NCBI RefSeq assembly: GCF_019175385.1
Contig: NC_083339.1
Coordinates: 46,734,074-46,798,073, forward strand
DNA: 64,000 bases
DNA from: Lycium barbarum
Taxonomy: Eukaryota; Streptophyta; Magnoliopsida; Solanales; Solanaceae
Direction of reading: 5' to 3'
Part shown: in pieces, positions 1-10,608 of the stretch
How the letters are laid out: each line of letters opens with the position of its first letter
Numbering within the stretch: position 1 is the stretch's first letter
Position numbers and translations under genes: made by a program
The notes under the pieces: generated by a model
The model's input: the letters and a program-made list of their open reading frames with translations, nothing else
Database searches by the model: none
What the model was told of the DNA's origin: nothing

Positions 1-1335
1 ATTTCATACTCTCTTCTTCATCCCAAGTCATTTATTCTCGGTTATTATTTCACCATAAGACATTAACTGAGGCTACTTCCTTATTTCAAAGTCTTCGTAC
101 TTGCCTGTCTACTATGGTAATGGGCACTTCTTCATAGACTAGCTTTGCTGTCACTTCAACATAATCTATTAGGACAATCCTCATAGGGTCTCCAACACAC
201 TTGCGGAGCATTGAGACATGAAAAACTGGATAGACGGATTCAAGTTCTAGAGGCAAGTCCAATTCATAAGCTACTTGACCCACCTTGCAGATAATCTTAT
301 AAGGTCCAATGTATCGAGGACTTAACTTTTCTTTCTTACCAAATCTCATCACTCCTTTCATTGGTGACACCTTTAAGAATACACAATCATAAACTTGAAA
401 TTCTAAGTCTCGCCGGCTGTTGTCCGCATAAGATTTTTGGCGACTTTTGGCTGTCAACAATCGATCTCGGATCACCTTGACTTTTTCTACTGCTTGTTGA
501 ATCAATTCAGGGCCTATTAGCTGTACTTTTCCTATTTCAAACCATCCAATTGGAGACTTGCACTTCCTTCCATATAAAGCTTCATATGGATCCATTTGAA
601 TACTGGAATGGTTGTTGTTATTATATGCAAACTCAATAAGGAGTAAGTGGTCATCCCAACTACCACCGAAATCTAGAACACATGCTTGTAGCATAACTTC
701 CAAGGTCTGAATGGTACGTTCGGCCTGCCCATTGGTTTGCGGATGAAACGTCGTGCTAAGCTTTACTTGAGTACCTAGACCTTCTTGGAAGGATTTCCAG
801 AACTTAGTTGTAAATTGTGATCCTCTGTATGTGATAATGGATATCAGAATACCATGGAGTTGCACAATCTCCTTGAGATACAACCTTGCATAATCTTCTA
901 CAGAGTACGTAGTTCTAACAGGAAGAAAATGAGCTGCTTTCGTGAGTCTGTCCACGATCACCCATATGGAATCATACTTGCCTCGGGAACGAGGTAACCC
1001 CACAATAAAATCCATGTTGATCACTTCCCATTTCCAAGTAGGGATTCCATTGCTTGCAATAATCCTTCTGGCTTTTGATGTTCGATTTTAACTTGCTGGC
1101 AATTTGGACATTGGGCTACAAATTCCGCTATGTCTCTCTTCATGCCATCCCACCAATAAATTAACTTAAGATCATGATACATCTTTGTTGCTCCTGGATG
1201 AATAGAATATCGAGAATAATGATCTTCTTCTAGAATTCGACGGGCGCAATTCCGCAACATTCGGAACACATAGCCTGCCTCGGTATCTAAGAATTCCATC
1301 CATAGAAGTTTCAAATGGAGACTTCTCTTTTTCAT
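1..1335 (-). pseudogene. E1 integrase, broken (zinc-binding, DDE core, GPY/F, chromodomain-like tail)
   Basis: This region would join element cDNA to host DNA. In minus-strand order it shows an HHCC zinc-binding domain (histidine near 1192-1200, CPNC at about 1099-1110), a catalytic core, a GPY/F-type segment (RYIGPYKI) and, past a stop at about 86, a tail with VLW and WDEEE that resembles the chromodomain end of plant chromoviruses. In the core the first Asp is at 950-952 (VDRLTKAAHF) and the Glu at 719-721 (QAERTIQ). The second Asp has become Tyr at 827-829 (ITYRGSQF); its spacing to the Glu is the family's DX35E. A frameshift near 1040 separates the zinc-binding part from the core, and an apparent one-base insertion near 1238 separates it from the RNase H frame. 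The protein cannot be catalytic as encoded. Confidence 0.93.
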
Positions 1336-2040
1336 GAAATGTGTCTCTATAACGGCTCAACTGAGGATCTTTATATTGACGCTCTTTCACTTCCATATTT
1401 AGGGACGAAACTGTAGGATTATTAATACCAATTCCAGCATTACCTGAATCAATTGGGCGTACTCCAAGATTAGCTAGTTGGTGGAGCTCATGAATTAATT
1501 CTCTCTTCTGTGGAGGAACTTCACATAGGCTGCCCATCGATCGGCGGCTAAGCGCATCAGGTACTACATTTGCCTTCCCGGGGTGGTATAAAATACTCAC
1601 TACATAATCTTTCAATAATTCTAACCACCGCCTCTGCCGCAGATTCAACTCCTTCTGTTTGAAAATATATTGAAGGCTCTTGTGATCTGTATACATATCA
1701 ACATGCACGCTACACAAGTAATGTCTCCACATCTTTAATGCATAAATAACTACAGCTAATTCGAGATCATGAGTTGGGTAGTTCTTTTCATGTTTTCGCA
1801 GCTGTCTAGAAGCATAAGCAATAACTTTACCGTGCTGCATCAATACGCATCCTAACCCCACACCGAAAGCATCACAATAGACAACGTAACCATCTGGCCC
1901 TTCTGGGAGTGTCAAGACTGGGGCTGAGGTTAATCTGTCCTTTAACTCTTGGAAACTGCGTTCACAAGCACCATTCCATTGAAATTTGTCTAACTTTTGG
2001 GTTAGCTTCGTCAATGGGGCCGAAATAGAGGAAAACCCCT
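1240..2040 (-). pseudogene. E1 RNase H domain and connection to integrase
   Basis: This domain degrades the RNA strand of the RNA/DNA hybrid during reverse transcription. The four acidic active-site positions are all visible: Asp in YCDA, Glu in HDLELAVV, Asp in YTDHKSL and Asp in VPDALSRR. The conserved gypsy motifs [12 protein letters not shown] and [11 protein letters not shown] lie between them. It is open from about 2014 down to about 1240, where a frameshift breaks it from integrase. Upstream, the end of the RT region continues in frame apart from a stop near 2083. It is the least damaged part of this pol gene. Confidence 0.92.
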
Positions 2041-2760
2041 CTACGAACCTTCTATAGTAACCTACAAATCCGAGAAAACTATGGACTTATGTAGGCATCG
2101 TAGCCCAGGGCCAATTCTTCACAGCTTGAATTTTCTGAGTATCAATTCGAATGCCATCATCTGAAATGACATGACCCAGAAATGTCACAGAATTCAGCCA
2201 AAACTCGCACTTTGAACATTTTGCATACTATTTTCGAGTTCGAAGAATTCCAAGAACAATACGTAAATGGTCAGTATATTCTGATTCTTTACGAGAGTAT
2301 ACCAGAATGTCGTAAATGAACACTATTACGAATAAATCCAAGAGAGGCCTAAATACGTTATTCATCAAATTCATGAACACTGTCGAGGAATTAGTTAACC
2401 CAAATGACATCACCCGGAATTCATAATGGTCATATCTCATTCTGAAAGCTATTTTGGGAATATCTTCTTCTCAAACTCTCACTTGATGATAACCTGACCT
2501 CAAGTCTATTTTGGAAAACCACTTGGCACCCCGTAGTTGATGAAACAAATCATCAATCCTTGGGAGAGGATATTTGTTCTTTATCGTCACCTTATTCAAC
2601 TGCCTATAATCGATGCACATTCGTAGGGATCCATCTTTCTTTCTTACAAATAGGACAGGTGCTCCTCATGGTGATTAACTGGGTCTAATAAACCCCTTCT
2701 CAAGCAAATCTATCAACTGTGCCTTTAGCTCTTTCAGTTCTACCGGAGCCATCCGGTAAG
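2041..2760 (-). pseudogene. E1 reverse transcriptase, several stops and a mutated active site
   Basis: Recognisable RT blocks in minus-strand order are [53 protein letters not shown], the fingers/palm segment ending SFGLTNSS, then FIYDILVYS. The usual gypsy active site is FIDDILVYS; here the first Asp of the pair is Tyr (codon 2312-2314), while the second (2309-2311) remains. Stops are seen at about 2673-2675, just after it in the following few codons, near 2471-2473 (after YHQVRV) and near 2228. The domain would make DNA from element RNA in cytoplasmic particles; as encoded it would be truncated and inactive. Confidence 0.93.
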
Positions 2761-3475
2761 GAGGAATAGAAATGGGCTTGGTGTCCGGCAACACATCAAT
2801 AGCGACATCAATCTTTCTTTCCGAAGGAAGGCCTTGAAGTTCGTCTGCAAATACATCAAGAAATTCATTCACTACCAGAACGGATTGGAAAGTTGGCGAC
2901 TTTGCTTCGGTATCGTGAACTCGGACTAAGTGATAAATATATCCCTTAGCTATCATCTTTCTTGCCTTAAGGTAGGAAATAAACCTACCTCTTGGAGAGG
3001 CTGTATTACCCTTCCATTCAAGCACGGGCTCTCCCGGAAATTAAAATCGAACTACTTTCATTTGGCAATCAACATTAGCATAGGAAGAGGCCAGCCAATC
3101 CATACCCATAATCACATCGAAATCTAACATCTCCAGCTCAACTAAATCAGCTTTAGTCTGGCGGTTGCATATCACAATTACACATTTTTATACACTTGTC
3201 TAGCTATTACGGGATCACCAACCGAAGTGGATACCTCAAAAGGTTTTATTGGCTCAAGTTTCACCCTAATACGACCAGCAACATACGGAGTAATCTAATA
3301 TAGGGTAGAACCCGGATCTATCAATGCAAACACATTATGGGAAAATACGGATAATATATGTGTAACCACATCCGGGGAGGACTCAAGATCATGTCGTCTG
3401 GCTAAAGCATACATATGGGGCTGAGTGGCACCTCAAGTAGATGCTCCCCCTCTTCCTCTACCTCGACCTGCTAGA
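2675..3475 (-). pseudogene. E1 protease and protease-RT linker, broken
   Basis: The aspartic protease that would cut the Gag-Pol polyprotein is recognised by ALIDPGSTL (coding strand about 3340-3310), with the stop codon that follows it by two residues near 3298-3300, then ITPYVAGR and KPFEVSTSVGDPV. The linker into RT is open from about 3025 to 2675 and carries the lineage-typical LVRVHDTEAKSPTFQSV, VNEFLDVFADELQGLP and DTKPISIPPYRMAP. At least two stops fall between 3180 and 3300. Element A at 37012-37429 carries the same protease start, which helps place the boundary. Confidence 0.88.
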
Positions 3476-4629
3476 ATCTGGGGAGTCTGCCTTACCGGGC
3501 GCACTGAAGTGGAACCAGCCGCTGATCCTATGGGCTGAACCCAACCTCTACCATACCTCGAGAGACAATCACGCATCAAGTGCCCGGTCTGTCCACAAAC
3601 ATAGCAAGCATCTGTGCCCTGGTGACATGGCCCCGAGTGTAATTTTCTACACTAGCTACATCGTGGGACTGGTGGTCTCCTCTGGCTGTAATCACCTCCA
3701 AACTGGGAACCTGAAGCTCTCGAACTCTGACCCTGTCCTGAAGGAATGGAGCGGTCAATTCTCCTACCTGCAAATCGTGGAGGTGCACTAGTCGCCGACT
3801 GGCCTGAGTGTCTGGGATATGTCTGCCTCGATCCCCCTCTATAATCACTACCTGCCCCCATGGATCTGGCCCTCTTGCTTTGCCCTCTATCAATATCACA
3901 ATCATCCCTTTGTGGATGTTGTTGTCCTTCTAAATTCTGGGCATGGGCTTGAATACGGGAAATATCCATCCCATCTTGTAACGAAGCCGTCAAACAATCC
4001 TTAAATAAATGTGGCCCTAATCCACTCACAAACCTGTGCACCCTATCTCCCATGTCGGCCAAAAATCTATCTGCTCTAGCTCGGCGGACCTCGGGTGGCA
4101 AATAGTGGCGAATGAAGGCATCTACAAATTCTTGCCAAATGGGAGGAGGCGCATTCTCTTTTCTTGACGATATCCAATTACTGTACCATAATACCACCAT
4201 ATCTCGGAGTCTATAAGATGCCAACTCCACCGATTTAGTTTCGGAGGCATGAATAATATTCAATGTTCTCAACATTTCATCAATAAAACTTTGCGGGTCT
4301 TCATTCGGGTTTTACTTGAAAAACTCCGGAGGATTCAAACTCATAAAATCACGGGCTCTGGTACTAGCTTCCGGAACACTTGGACCCGCATTCTGCCGCT
4401 GTGCCTGGGCGGCAACTAACTGCGTCAATAGGTGAATAGCCTCAGTCACTTGTTAACCCGAAATAGCCGGTGGAGGAACTGGAGGCATAGGAGCTGGAGC
4501 TGAAGCCCCTTCTTGTTCTTCTATAATAGGCGGAATGGAAAAAGTATTAGATAGAGCCTCATTATGTGATTCGCCCTCTTCTATATTCATTGGCGGCTCT
4601 CTTTCTACCCGCCTTTTCATCGTAGTCTT
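3476..4629 (-). pseudogene. E1 gag, main part (capsid and zinc knuckle), with an internal deletion
   Basis: Gag forms the particle that packages element RNA. The capsid-like core runs from about 4330 to 3850 (ELASYRLRD, WQEFVDAFIRHYLPPEVRR, GDRVHRFVSGLGPH, DGMDISRIQAHAQ), followed by a basic, Gln/Ser/Gly-rich stretch and two zinc-finger-like motifs: a CX2CX3HX3C motif interrupted by an amber codon at 3652-3654, then an intact CCHC knuckle CYVCGQTGHLMRDC near 3565-3610. Compared with gag of element A, 27 residues are missing in frame between RADRFL and ADMGD (junction near 4062). Other stops lie near 4453 and 4309. The amino end is separated by solo LTR S1 and resumes at 6982-7025. Confidence 0.92.
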
Positions 4630-4779
4630 TGTTACACCTCGGAAAATTTTCCGTGAGCATACAATGAATGGGCCAACGAAGAGTATGAGTGTACGATGTT
4701 CTACTAAGAAGGGAATGACTACCCATGAGTTTTGAAAATGCGAAGGTTGTAGATTTGCATTTAGGCCCAGTGGTCGTAA

Positions 4780-5035
4780 AACAGAATACGGCCCGTAAAG
4801 TGATTTACGGACCGTAAAGTGCCATCGTCTTCCAACTATCAAAACTTCAACTTTCGGTCAAATGTTGAAATGGAAAAATACGACTCAGAATACGGACCGT
4901 AAATTGAAATACGGCCCGTAAACTGTGACCGTAAACCACCATGACCTACAGCAAACCTTTCTGTTTATGATATGCTTAAATACAGTCATAAAGGATGGAC
5001 CGTAAACCAGAATACAGCCCATAAACTAGGTTTAC
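4780..5035 (+). promoter_or_regulatory. Palindrome cluster TACGG(A/C)CCGTA in the S1 LTR
   Basis: Several near-perfect palindromes of the form TACGGNCCGTA recur within 260 bp in the upstream part of the LTR, where U3 promoter elements normally lie. Equivalent clusters sit in the same relative place in other LTRs of this window. A role as transcription-factor sites is inference. Confidence 0.55.
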
Positions 5036-6514
5036 GGCCACTGTACACCCCGACTACTGTTCATAAAAAATAGATTTTTAAGTTAAGTATAAGGGACCCC
5101 AAGCTCATTTTATTTCATTTCTCATCTTCACAATTCAAGAACTCTCTAGAATACTCCAAAACACCTCATCCACAAGAATTTAAAAGAATCAAAGGAAAAT
5201 CAAGATCAACAACACCAAATTCATGAAATCAAGAGTGTGAAGCCTATCAAAGTTCATCTACACCAAGAAATATCAAAGGAAGTGAAATAGGGTTTTTGGC
5301 ATAAAAGAGTGTTGTTGCTCAAGGCTTGTTCCAACACTACCCAAGGTAAGTTTGATGACCTTCTCATAATGATTGAAGCATTAATACATTGAAACGCATG
5401 AATTATAGAAGAGTGTAGTAAATGGGTCATAAAATGTGAATAGTGCCATACTTGAATGATAGTTGGATTGCATTATGTATGTTGATGAGTTGGGAGTATA
5501 AATATGCTATAAATGACGTGTATACCATGAAGTAGGTGTCATGTATGAGAAAATGTGATGATGAGCTAAAGCCCATAAATGTGGAGAAATTGTAGAAAAA
5601 TGGTGGAATGTGGTAAATGTAGATAAATGATGATTGTTGAAGACAATATTGTGAACGTTTTTATGAGCGTTTGGGAGTTAATATAGAATATGGGAAAAGT
5701 AGTATAAACAAAGGAAGTGCCGCCCAATTTTCCCTAGAAATAGTAGCGCGTTCTTATAGTCGATTAACTAACGTAAGTGCGAATTCTCTTTTGAAGGTAG
5801 AAACGCAATATCAAAAGAGAACAAGCGAACGATAGCTTAGTTAAACGTCAAAGGTATGTGAGGCTAGTCCCTTCCTTCTAATGGCATGAATCTCATAGCA
5901 TAATTTTTCAGGAAAGCTAAAAGCCTACATCTATGAATGGTAACATAAGATAAGAAATATGATATGATGATATTTATTGCGCACACTCACCTTATATGTT
6001 AGTTCCTTCAAGGTGAGGCAGGATGTCCATACTTGCTACATAATGGAATCGGGGGACCACTACCTTACGTCACCCCGATAAAGTAAAGTTGTTCATAAGC
6101 CATATGCATGTGTTATGATAAGTATGTTAAGATGAGCATGTATGATGATGATTTAACACCGCACCTAGTTGGCCGGGCAGTCACCACTAAGGCGGGCAGC
6201 TATACGATACACTATGGCCAAATGGCATGGGCAGACACCACTAGTGGGCGGCATGAGATGATACCCTGGACGCAGGCTAATGCTATGATTATCACACCGA
6301 TCCGATAAGGGCGGGCAGCTTATACATTATTACACCGTACCTATATGGGCGGGCAACTTATATACATATATTTACGCACGCATATCCTGATGATGACTAT
6401 GAGTAAGCGAGCATGCATTATTTCTTTTACACTTGTCAGCCAGATACAGTCATTCCATATTGATGCTTCTTGTATGTCGTTGCCTTATTTCCTTGTTTAT
6501 GCCTCTCATACTTG

Positions 6515-6569
6515 GTACAATATTCGTACTGACGTCTGTTTACTTTGGGCGCTGTGATCATGCCCACAG
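6515..6569 (+). other. Three-hairpin LTR module, S1 copy
   Basis: GGTAC/GTACT pairing at 6514-6530 is followed by CTGTG (6552-6556) and CACAG (6565-6569) enclosing a loop with CATGCC. Most other LTRs here have CTGCG/CGCAG at this stem, so both arms changed together. Confidence 0.7.
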
Positions 6570-6981
6570 GTAGACAGGGAAGAGAGCTTGACCCAGACCC
6601 GCATTAGCTGTCAGCTGATTGAAAGTACTCCTTTGTTCGGAGGTGCTTATGACTATTCTTTTGTGTACATTTGTGTATATGTAATTTTGGGCATGACGGG
6701 GTCTTGTCTCGTCCTTATGTTTAGTACTCTAGTAGAGGCTCGTAGATGCGTAGTGTGGGTTAGATAGTCTCACGAAATGCTATTATACGTACATATTGTT
6801 TTGATGGACGAGAGGCATATGTAAATAAAGGTATTTACGTTTCCATATAAAATATGATTTTCCTCCAATTTTATTATAAAGTTGATAAAAGAGCATTAAA
6901 TGAGTAAGACGAGTAGTAGAACGAGCAGTGCTCGGTGGCTAGCCCCGGGTACCCATCGCGGCCCCTAGCTTGGTCGTGACA

Positions 6982-7025
6982 CTCTAGCCCTTCTGGGCGG
7001 CTGTAGCTTTTCCATTTGGCGGCAT
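6982..7025 (-). pseudogene. E1 gag amino-terminal fragment
   Basis: The gag start codon lies at 7023-7025 on the minus strand. The first codons read MPPNGKATAAQKG, closely like the starts of gag in elements A (35920) and B (59876), then hit a stop at 6984-6986 right at the S1 junction. In minus-strand reading the gene resumes at 4629. The pair of fragments brackets the S1 insertion point to within the first 15 codons of gag. Confidence 0.9.
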
Positions 7026-7216
7026 TTTTGAAATCATAGCACACTATTAAGGAGGAGAAAATCTTATAACACCACTCTATCGCACGATCTCTTAAGGTGA
7101 AAGATGGTCATTTTTCTTAAATGTCCAGTAGCCTGCTGTTTATTAGTGTGGCGCGCAACACACCATAAACAAGACTCTACTAGACATGGCTCGTAGACAC
7201 TTCCTAGGACTGAACT

Positions 7217-7228
7217 GCTCTGATACCA
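7217..7228 (-). other. E1 primer-binding site for initiator tRNA-Met
   Basis: The minus strand reads TGGTATCAGAGC, the plant initiator-tRNA-Met complement used to prime minus-strand DNA synthesis. It lies four bases inside the 5' LTR end. The leader from 7216 to 7026 carries no ORF and matches the leaders of A, B and C in outline. Confidence 0.93.
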
Positions 7229-7232
7229 TTTT

Positions 7233-9751
7233 TGCCACGACCCGACTAAGGGCCATGACGGGTACCCGGGGCTAACCACCGAGCACCGCTCATACCATTA
7301 CCCATCGTACTCATCGAGTGTTCATTCATTAATCTTATACTCAAATCATAGGAAAACCATTTTTCATTTGGAAACATAATTACCTTATATACATAAGCCC
7401 TTCGGCTATAAAAAAAATAATATATATACATATGAGGACGTCGTGGGACCATACTACCCACAAATACGTATCTACAAGCCTCTACTAGAGTGTTAGACAT
7501 AGAGATGGGACAGGACCCATCGTACCTAAAATACATATACATATATACACAAAATAATAAGTCAATGGTACCTCCGGAACAATGGAGTGCCCTCAAGTCA
7601 GCTAATAGCTCCTACGTGTCTGGATCACCTCCCTGTCTACCTGTGGGCATGAACACAGCGTCCAAAGAAAAAGGACGTCAGTACAAATAATGTACTAAGT
7701 ATGTAAGACATGAATGAAATTACCAAAATAGAGAAATCATAAGACATAAGATGAAGATGTAACCTGCGTAACTTTTAAGGAGGGATACAGTTCATACATA
7801 TATAATATATAATCATAGTACATGTATCATCATAGCGCATACATCATCGTATCATATATATATCATCATCGTTAACCAGCGTCCGGGTAACCATCATATG
7901 CTTCCCACTAGTGGTGATCATGTCCAGCCTTCTAGGCGCGGTGGAATCATAAGCAGCCCGCCTTAGCGGTGACATGTCCGGCCACTTGGGCATGGTGGAA
8001 TCACAAGCAGCCCACCTTTGCGGTGACATGTCCGGCCAATTAGGCACGGTGGAATTGTATCATCGTGAGCACATTATAGACTTAACATTATTTTTCATCT
8101 CATAGGCATATCATGAACTTATCATAACTTAGCATCATTATACATTTATCATCAAAACATACATTAGAACTTGAAGGAAATTATGGCTATGTCGGGGTGA
8201 CATAAGGCCGTGAACCCCCGATTACATTATGGAGTGGTCATAATCATTATGTCTCACCTTGAAGGGACTAACATTTTAAGGTGAGTGTACATAAGAAAAG
8301 CATCAATGGAATCATACTTAGGATCATTAACCTCATGGACATCGTATGTTACTCTAGGATTCTTTATACTTAAATTCATCATCATCATTATCATGCTCGT
8401 ATCGTATCTCTTTTCTTTATCTCATACATATATAGCTCGTTACAGTCATGGACTCATAGTTCCTTTATTTAGGAAGATTATGGAAAATTAGGAAGATTCA
8501 TGTCATAGGAGTCATGCCTTAGAAAAAAAAGGGACTAGACTTACATGCCTTTTCGTTTAGCTACTCTATTGCTTGAACGTTCCTCTTCCAATATTCACGT
8601 TTCTACCTTCAAGAGATTACATACTCATATTAGATAATCGATAACATAAGCGTGTTTGAACTAAAGCTAGAGAAAATTGGGCAGTATCTCCGTTGTTTCT
8701 ACTACTCTCTCCATATCCTATATCAACTCCCAGACGTCAATAATAACATTCATAATATCATCATCAATAACTTTTGTCAAATTCATCATTATCCAATCCC
8801 CACAATTTCCTCTCAAGGTAATCCATAATCATGATCATAATACAACATTACATTCATTCTCATCTAATGTTTCTCTCATGCTCTTAACATCATTCATAAC
8901 GTAATTACAATCACAACATATCAAGAATCATGATTCATTCCAAGCTACTTCTCAAAATAACATTATTCTTACATTCATAACCCATTTTCTATCTCCTTCT
9001 ACAATCCAAGTGTTTCAATTTTTCAATACCTTAAACAACATGGAATAATCATAAAACTCACCTTTGAATGTGTTGGAACGGGTTTTGGTTGGAAATACTT
9101 CACTTGAAGAAACCCTAGCTTCAACTTCCATGGGATTTCTTGACTCTAGCAACCCCAAAGAGCTTCCTTGCACTCGATTCACTTGAATTTATGATATGAA
9201 CCTTTGATTTCCCTTTTATTCTTGAAAATGGAATGTATGGAATGTTCTAGAGGCTTAGAGAGAAGTGGAGAAGTGGAAAGAATGAGAAAATAAAAGTGGA
9301 AACATGTATTTATACATTAACCTTAATCAGCCCGTCGGGCATTATACGAACCGCTTATACGGTCTGTATAACATTGTACGGTCCGTATAAGTGTCTGTGG
9401 TTCACCGCCATGGAACACATTCTTTCTGTTAGGTTATACAGACCCTTATACGGTCCTTCTTAACACTTGTTTAATACTTCATTAAGTTTCTAAACATCCC
9501 TATAACTCGTCCTCAAGGCCTTACCAAAAAATTCTTGACGCAATCATTTACGAAACCTTTCCTAAACTCCACTTGTACTCCACTTGTCCTTATCAATCCT
9601 TATTTCATCAATTCATATGACTTAAAAATCTTAACGTATGCATTCTAAAACTACTAAATATCCATCTTATAGTCTTTAGAACTTCCTGTTATCCTTAAGC
9701 TCACATTGGTTCATTCACTACACGACGACATGAAATTTCCAAGGTTTAACA
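7233..9751 (-). repeat. E1 5' LTR
   Basis: Read on the minus strand it starts TGTTAAACCTTGG (9751) and ends CGTGGCA (7233), 2519 bp. One base of the usual start and one of the usual end are mutated. It has TACGGNCCGTA-type palindromes near 9350-9400 and the hairpin module at 7641-7696. It contains no coding sequence; short open frames in it are chance. It promotes and terminates the element transcript in intact relatives. Confidence 0.88.
7641..7696 (-). other. Three-hairpin LTR module, E1 5' LTR copy
   Basis: Stem arms are CTGTG 7641-7645 with CACAG 7654-7658; CGTCC 7659-7663 with GGACG 7673-7677; AGTACA 7680-7685 with TGTACT 7691-7696. All three stems pair perfectly in this copy. Confidence 0.75.
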
Positions 9752-10608
9752 AGATCTCCTCATATACTAAAAGATATCTTTTCCCCATGTTGGGCCAAAA
9801 TTTCCCCTCATAATCATAAGTTAAGCACATATAACCTCATATCTCTTCGGAGGTAACTCCAATGTCCACAATTTAACGACTAACACCTAACGACTCTTAA
9901 TGTACAAACTTACGAGGTGTAATAGTTCTACTGACAATCTCTTATTGACAATGATTAGTTTGCTTTCCATGTTAAGGGTATAATCCTGCGACACTTATCT
10001 TTCGTAACCTTGGCGTATAATTTCAAGTTTGCCCCCTTCTTGCCTCGCTCCTTTGCCTAACTACGAGTCTTCTCGCACCGGTATACCCTTTTCCAGTACT
10101 TGTACTCGCTTCTTGTTCCTACCCCTAACAACTTGCTTATTTTAGGGTCGTACCCCTCCATGCCTTACCTTTACCAATCCTTCCTTTCTTATGGTCTTGC
10201 TAAACTCCCCTATTAGGATGCAATGGGGTTGTAATTCATGTCCCTTTAATGATCATGTTAGATCATCTTGCTGGTATATCGTATGTGCCTTCATAGACTC
10301 ACCTATTGACCCTTTTTGATTAGCAGTTTCCCCTTATGTTACTTAGATACATACTCCCCTTTTTATTTCTTAACTATCTCTTTCCCATGTTAGCTCTTTT
10401 TTATAAGCGTTTATTATCGTTGCTTATGTTTTTAACTTCTTTTTTCTACCTCATAACCTCCCCTCTTATAGGGATGTAGCTACCTGATGCTTTTGAAAAC
10501 TCCTTTCTGCCTATTAAATGTGGCTACTCCATATTCTGGTGGTCTCCTCGCGCCTACGAGTGGTTAGGCTCCTTCTTTGAGTCATTATTTCCACGGGAGG
10601 GCAAATTT
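9752..10608. other. Unassigned sequence between the E1 and E2 LTRs
   Basis: The plus strand is pyrimidine-rich and lacks any ORF or domain I recognise. It lies outside both LTR ends, so it is the older sequence into which E1 (and possibly E2) inserted. Its composition resembles the non-coding interiors at 13005-13484 and 24165-25007, so an ancient non-coding retroelement interior is possible but not shown. Confidence 0.4.

Larger units (their letters stand above)
4630..6981 (+). mobile_element. S1: solo LTR (plus strand) inside E1 gag
   Basis: The segment starts TGTTACACCTCGG and ends GGTCGTGACA, matching the 5' LTR of element A in ends, length (2352 vs 2324 bp) and internal landmarks. No primer site follows and no polypurine tract precedes it; both sides are E1 gag, so it is a solo LTR made by recombination between the two LTRs of an inserted element. 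The flanks GTCTT (4625-4629) and CTCTA (6982-6986) agree at only three of five positions, consistent with an old, mutated target-site duplication. It holds TACGGNCCGTA palindromes near its start and the hairpin module at 6515-6569. Confidence 0.9.
1..9751 (-). mobile_element. E1: decayed Ty3/gypsy (chromovirus-like) retrotransposon, 3' end outside window
   Basis: Read on the minus strand, the order is 5' LTR (9751-7233), primer-binding site, leader, gag, protease, reverse transcriptase, RNase H, integrase and a chromodomain-like tail cut by the left window edge. Integrase after RNase H defines the Ty3/gypsy order. The 3' LTR must lie left of base 1. A plus-strand solo LTR (4630-6981) interrupts the gag. 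Every coding domain holds at least one nonsense codon, frameshift or lost catalytic residue, so this copy is dead. Confidence 0.93.

Noticed and set aside
4453..4842. 129-codon minus-strand open frame
   Set aside because: It crosses the junction of S1 and E1 gag, so its first half is translated LTR palindromes (FTVRKSLYGPY) and only the last part is gag. Treated as part of the gag pseudogene.
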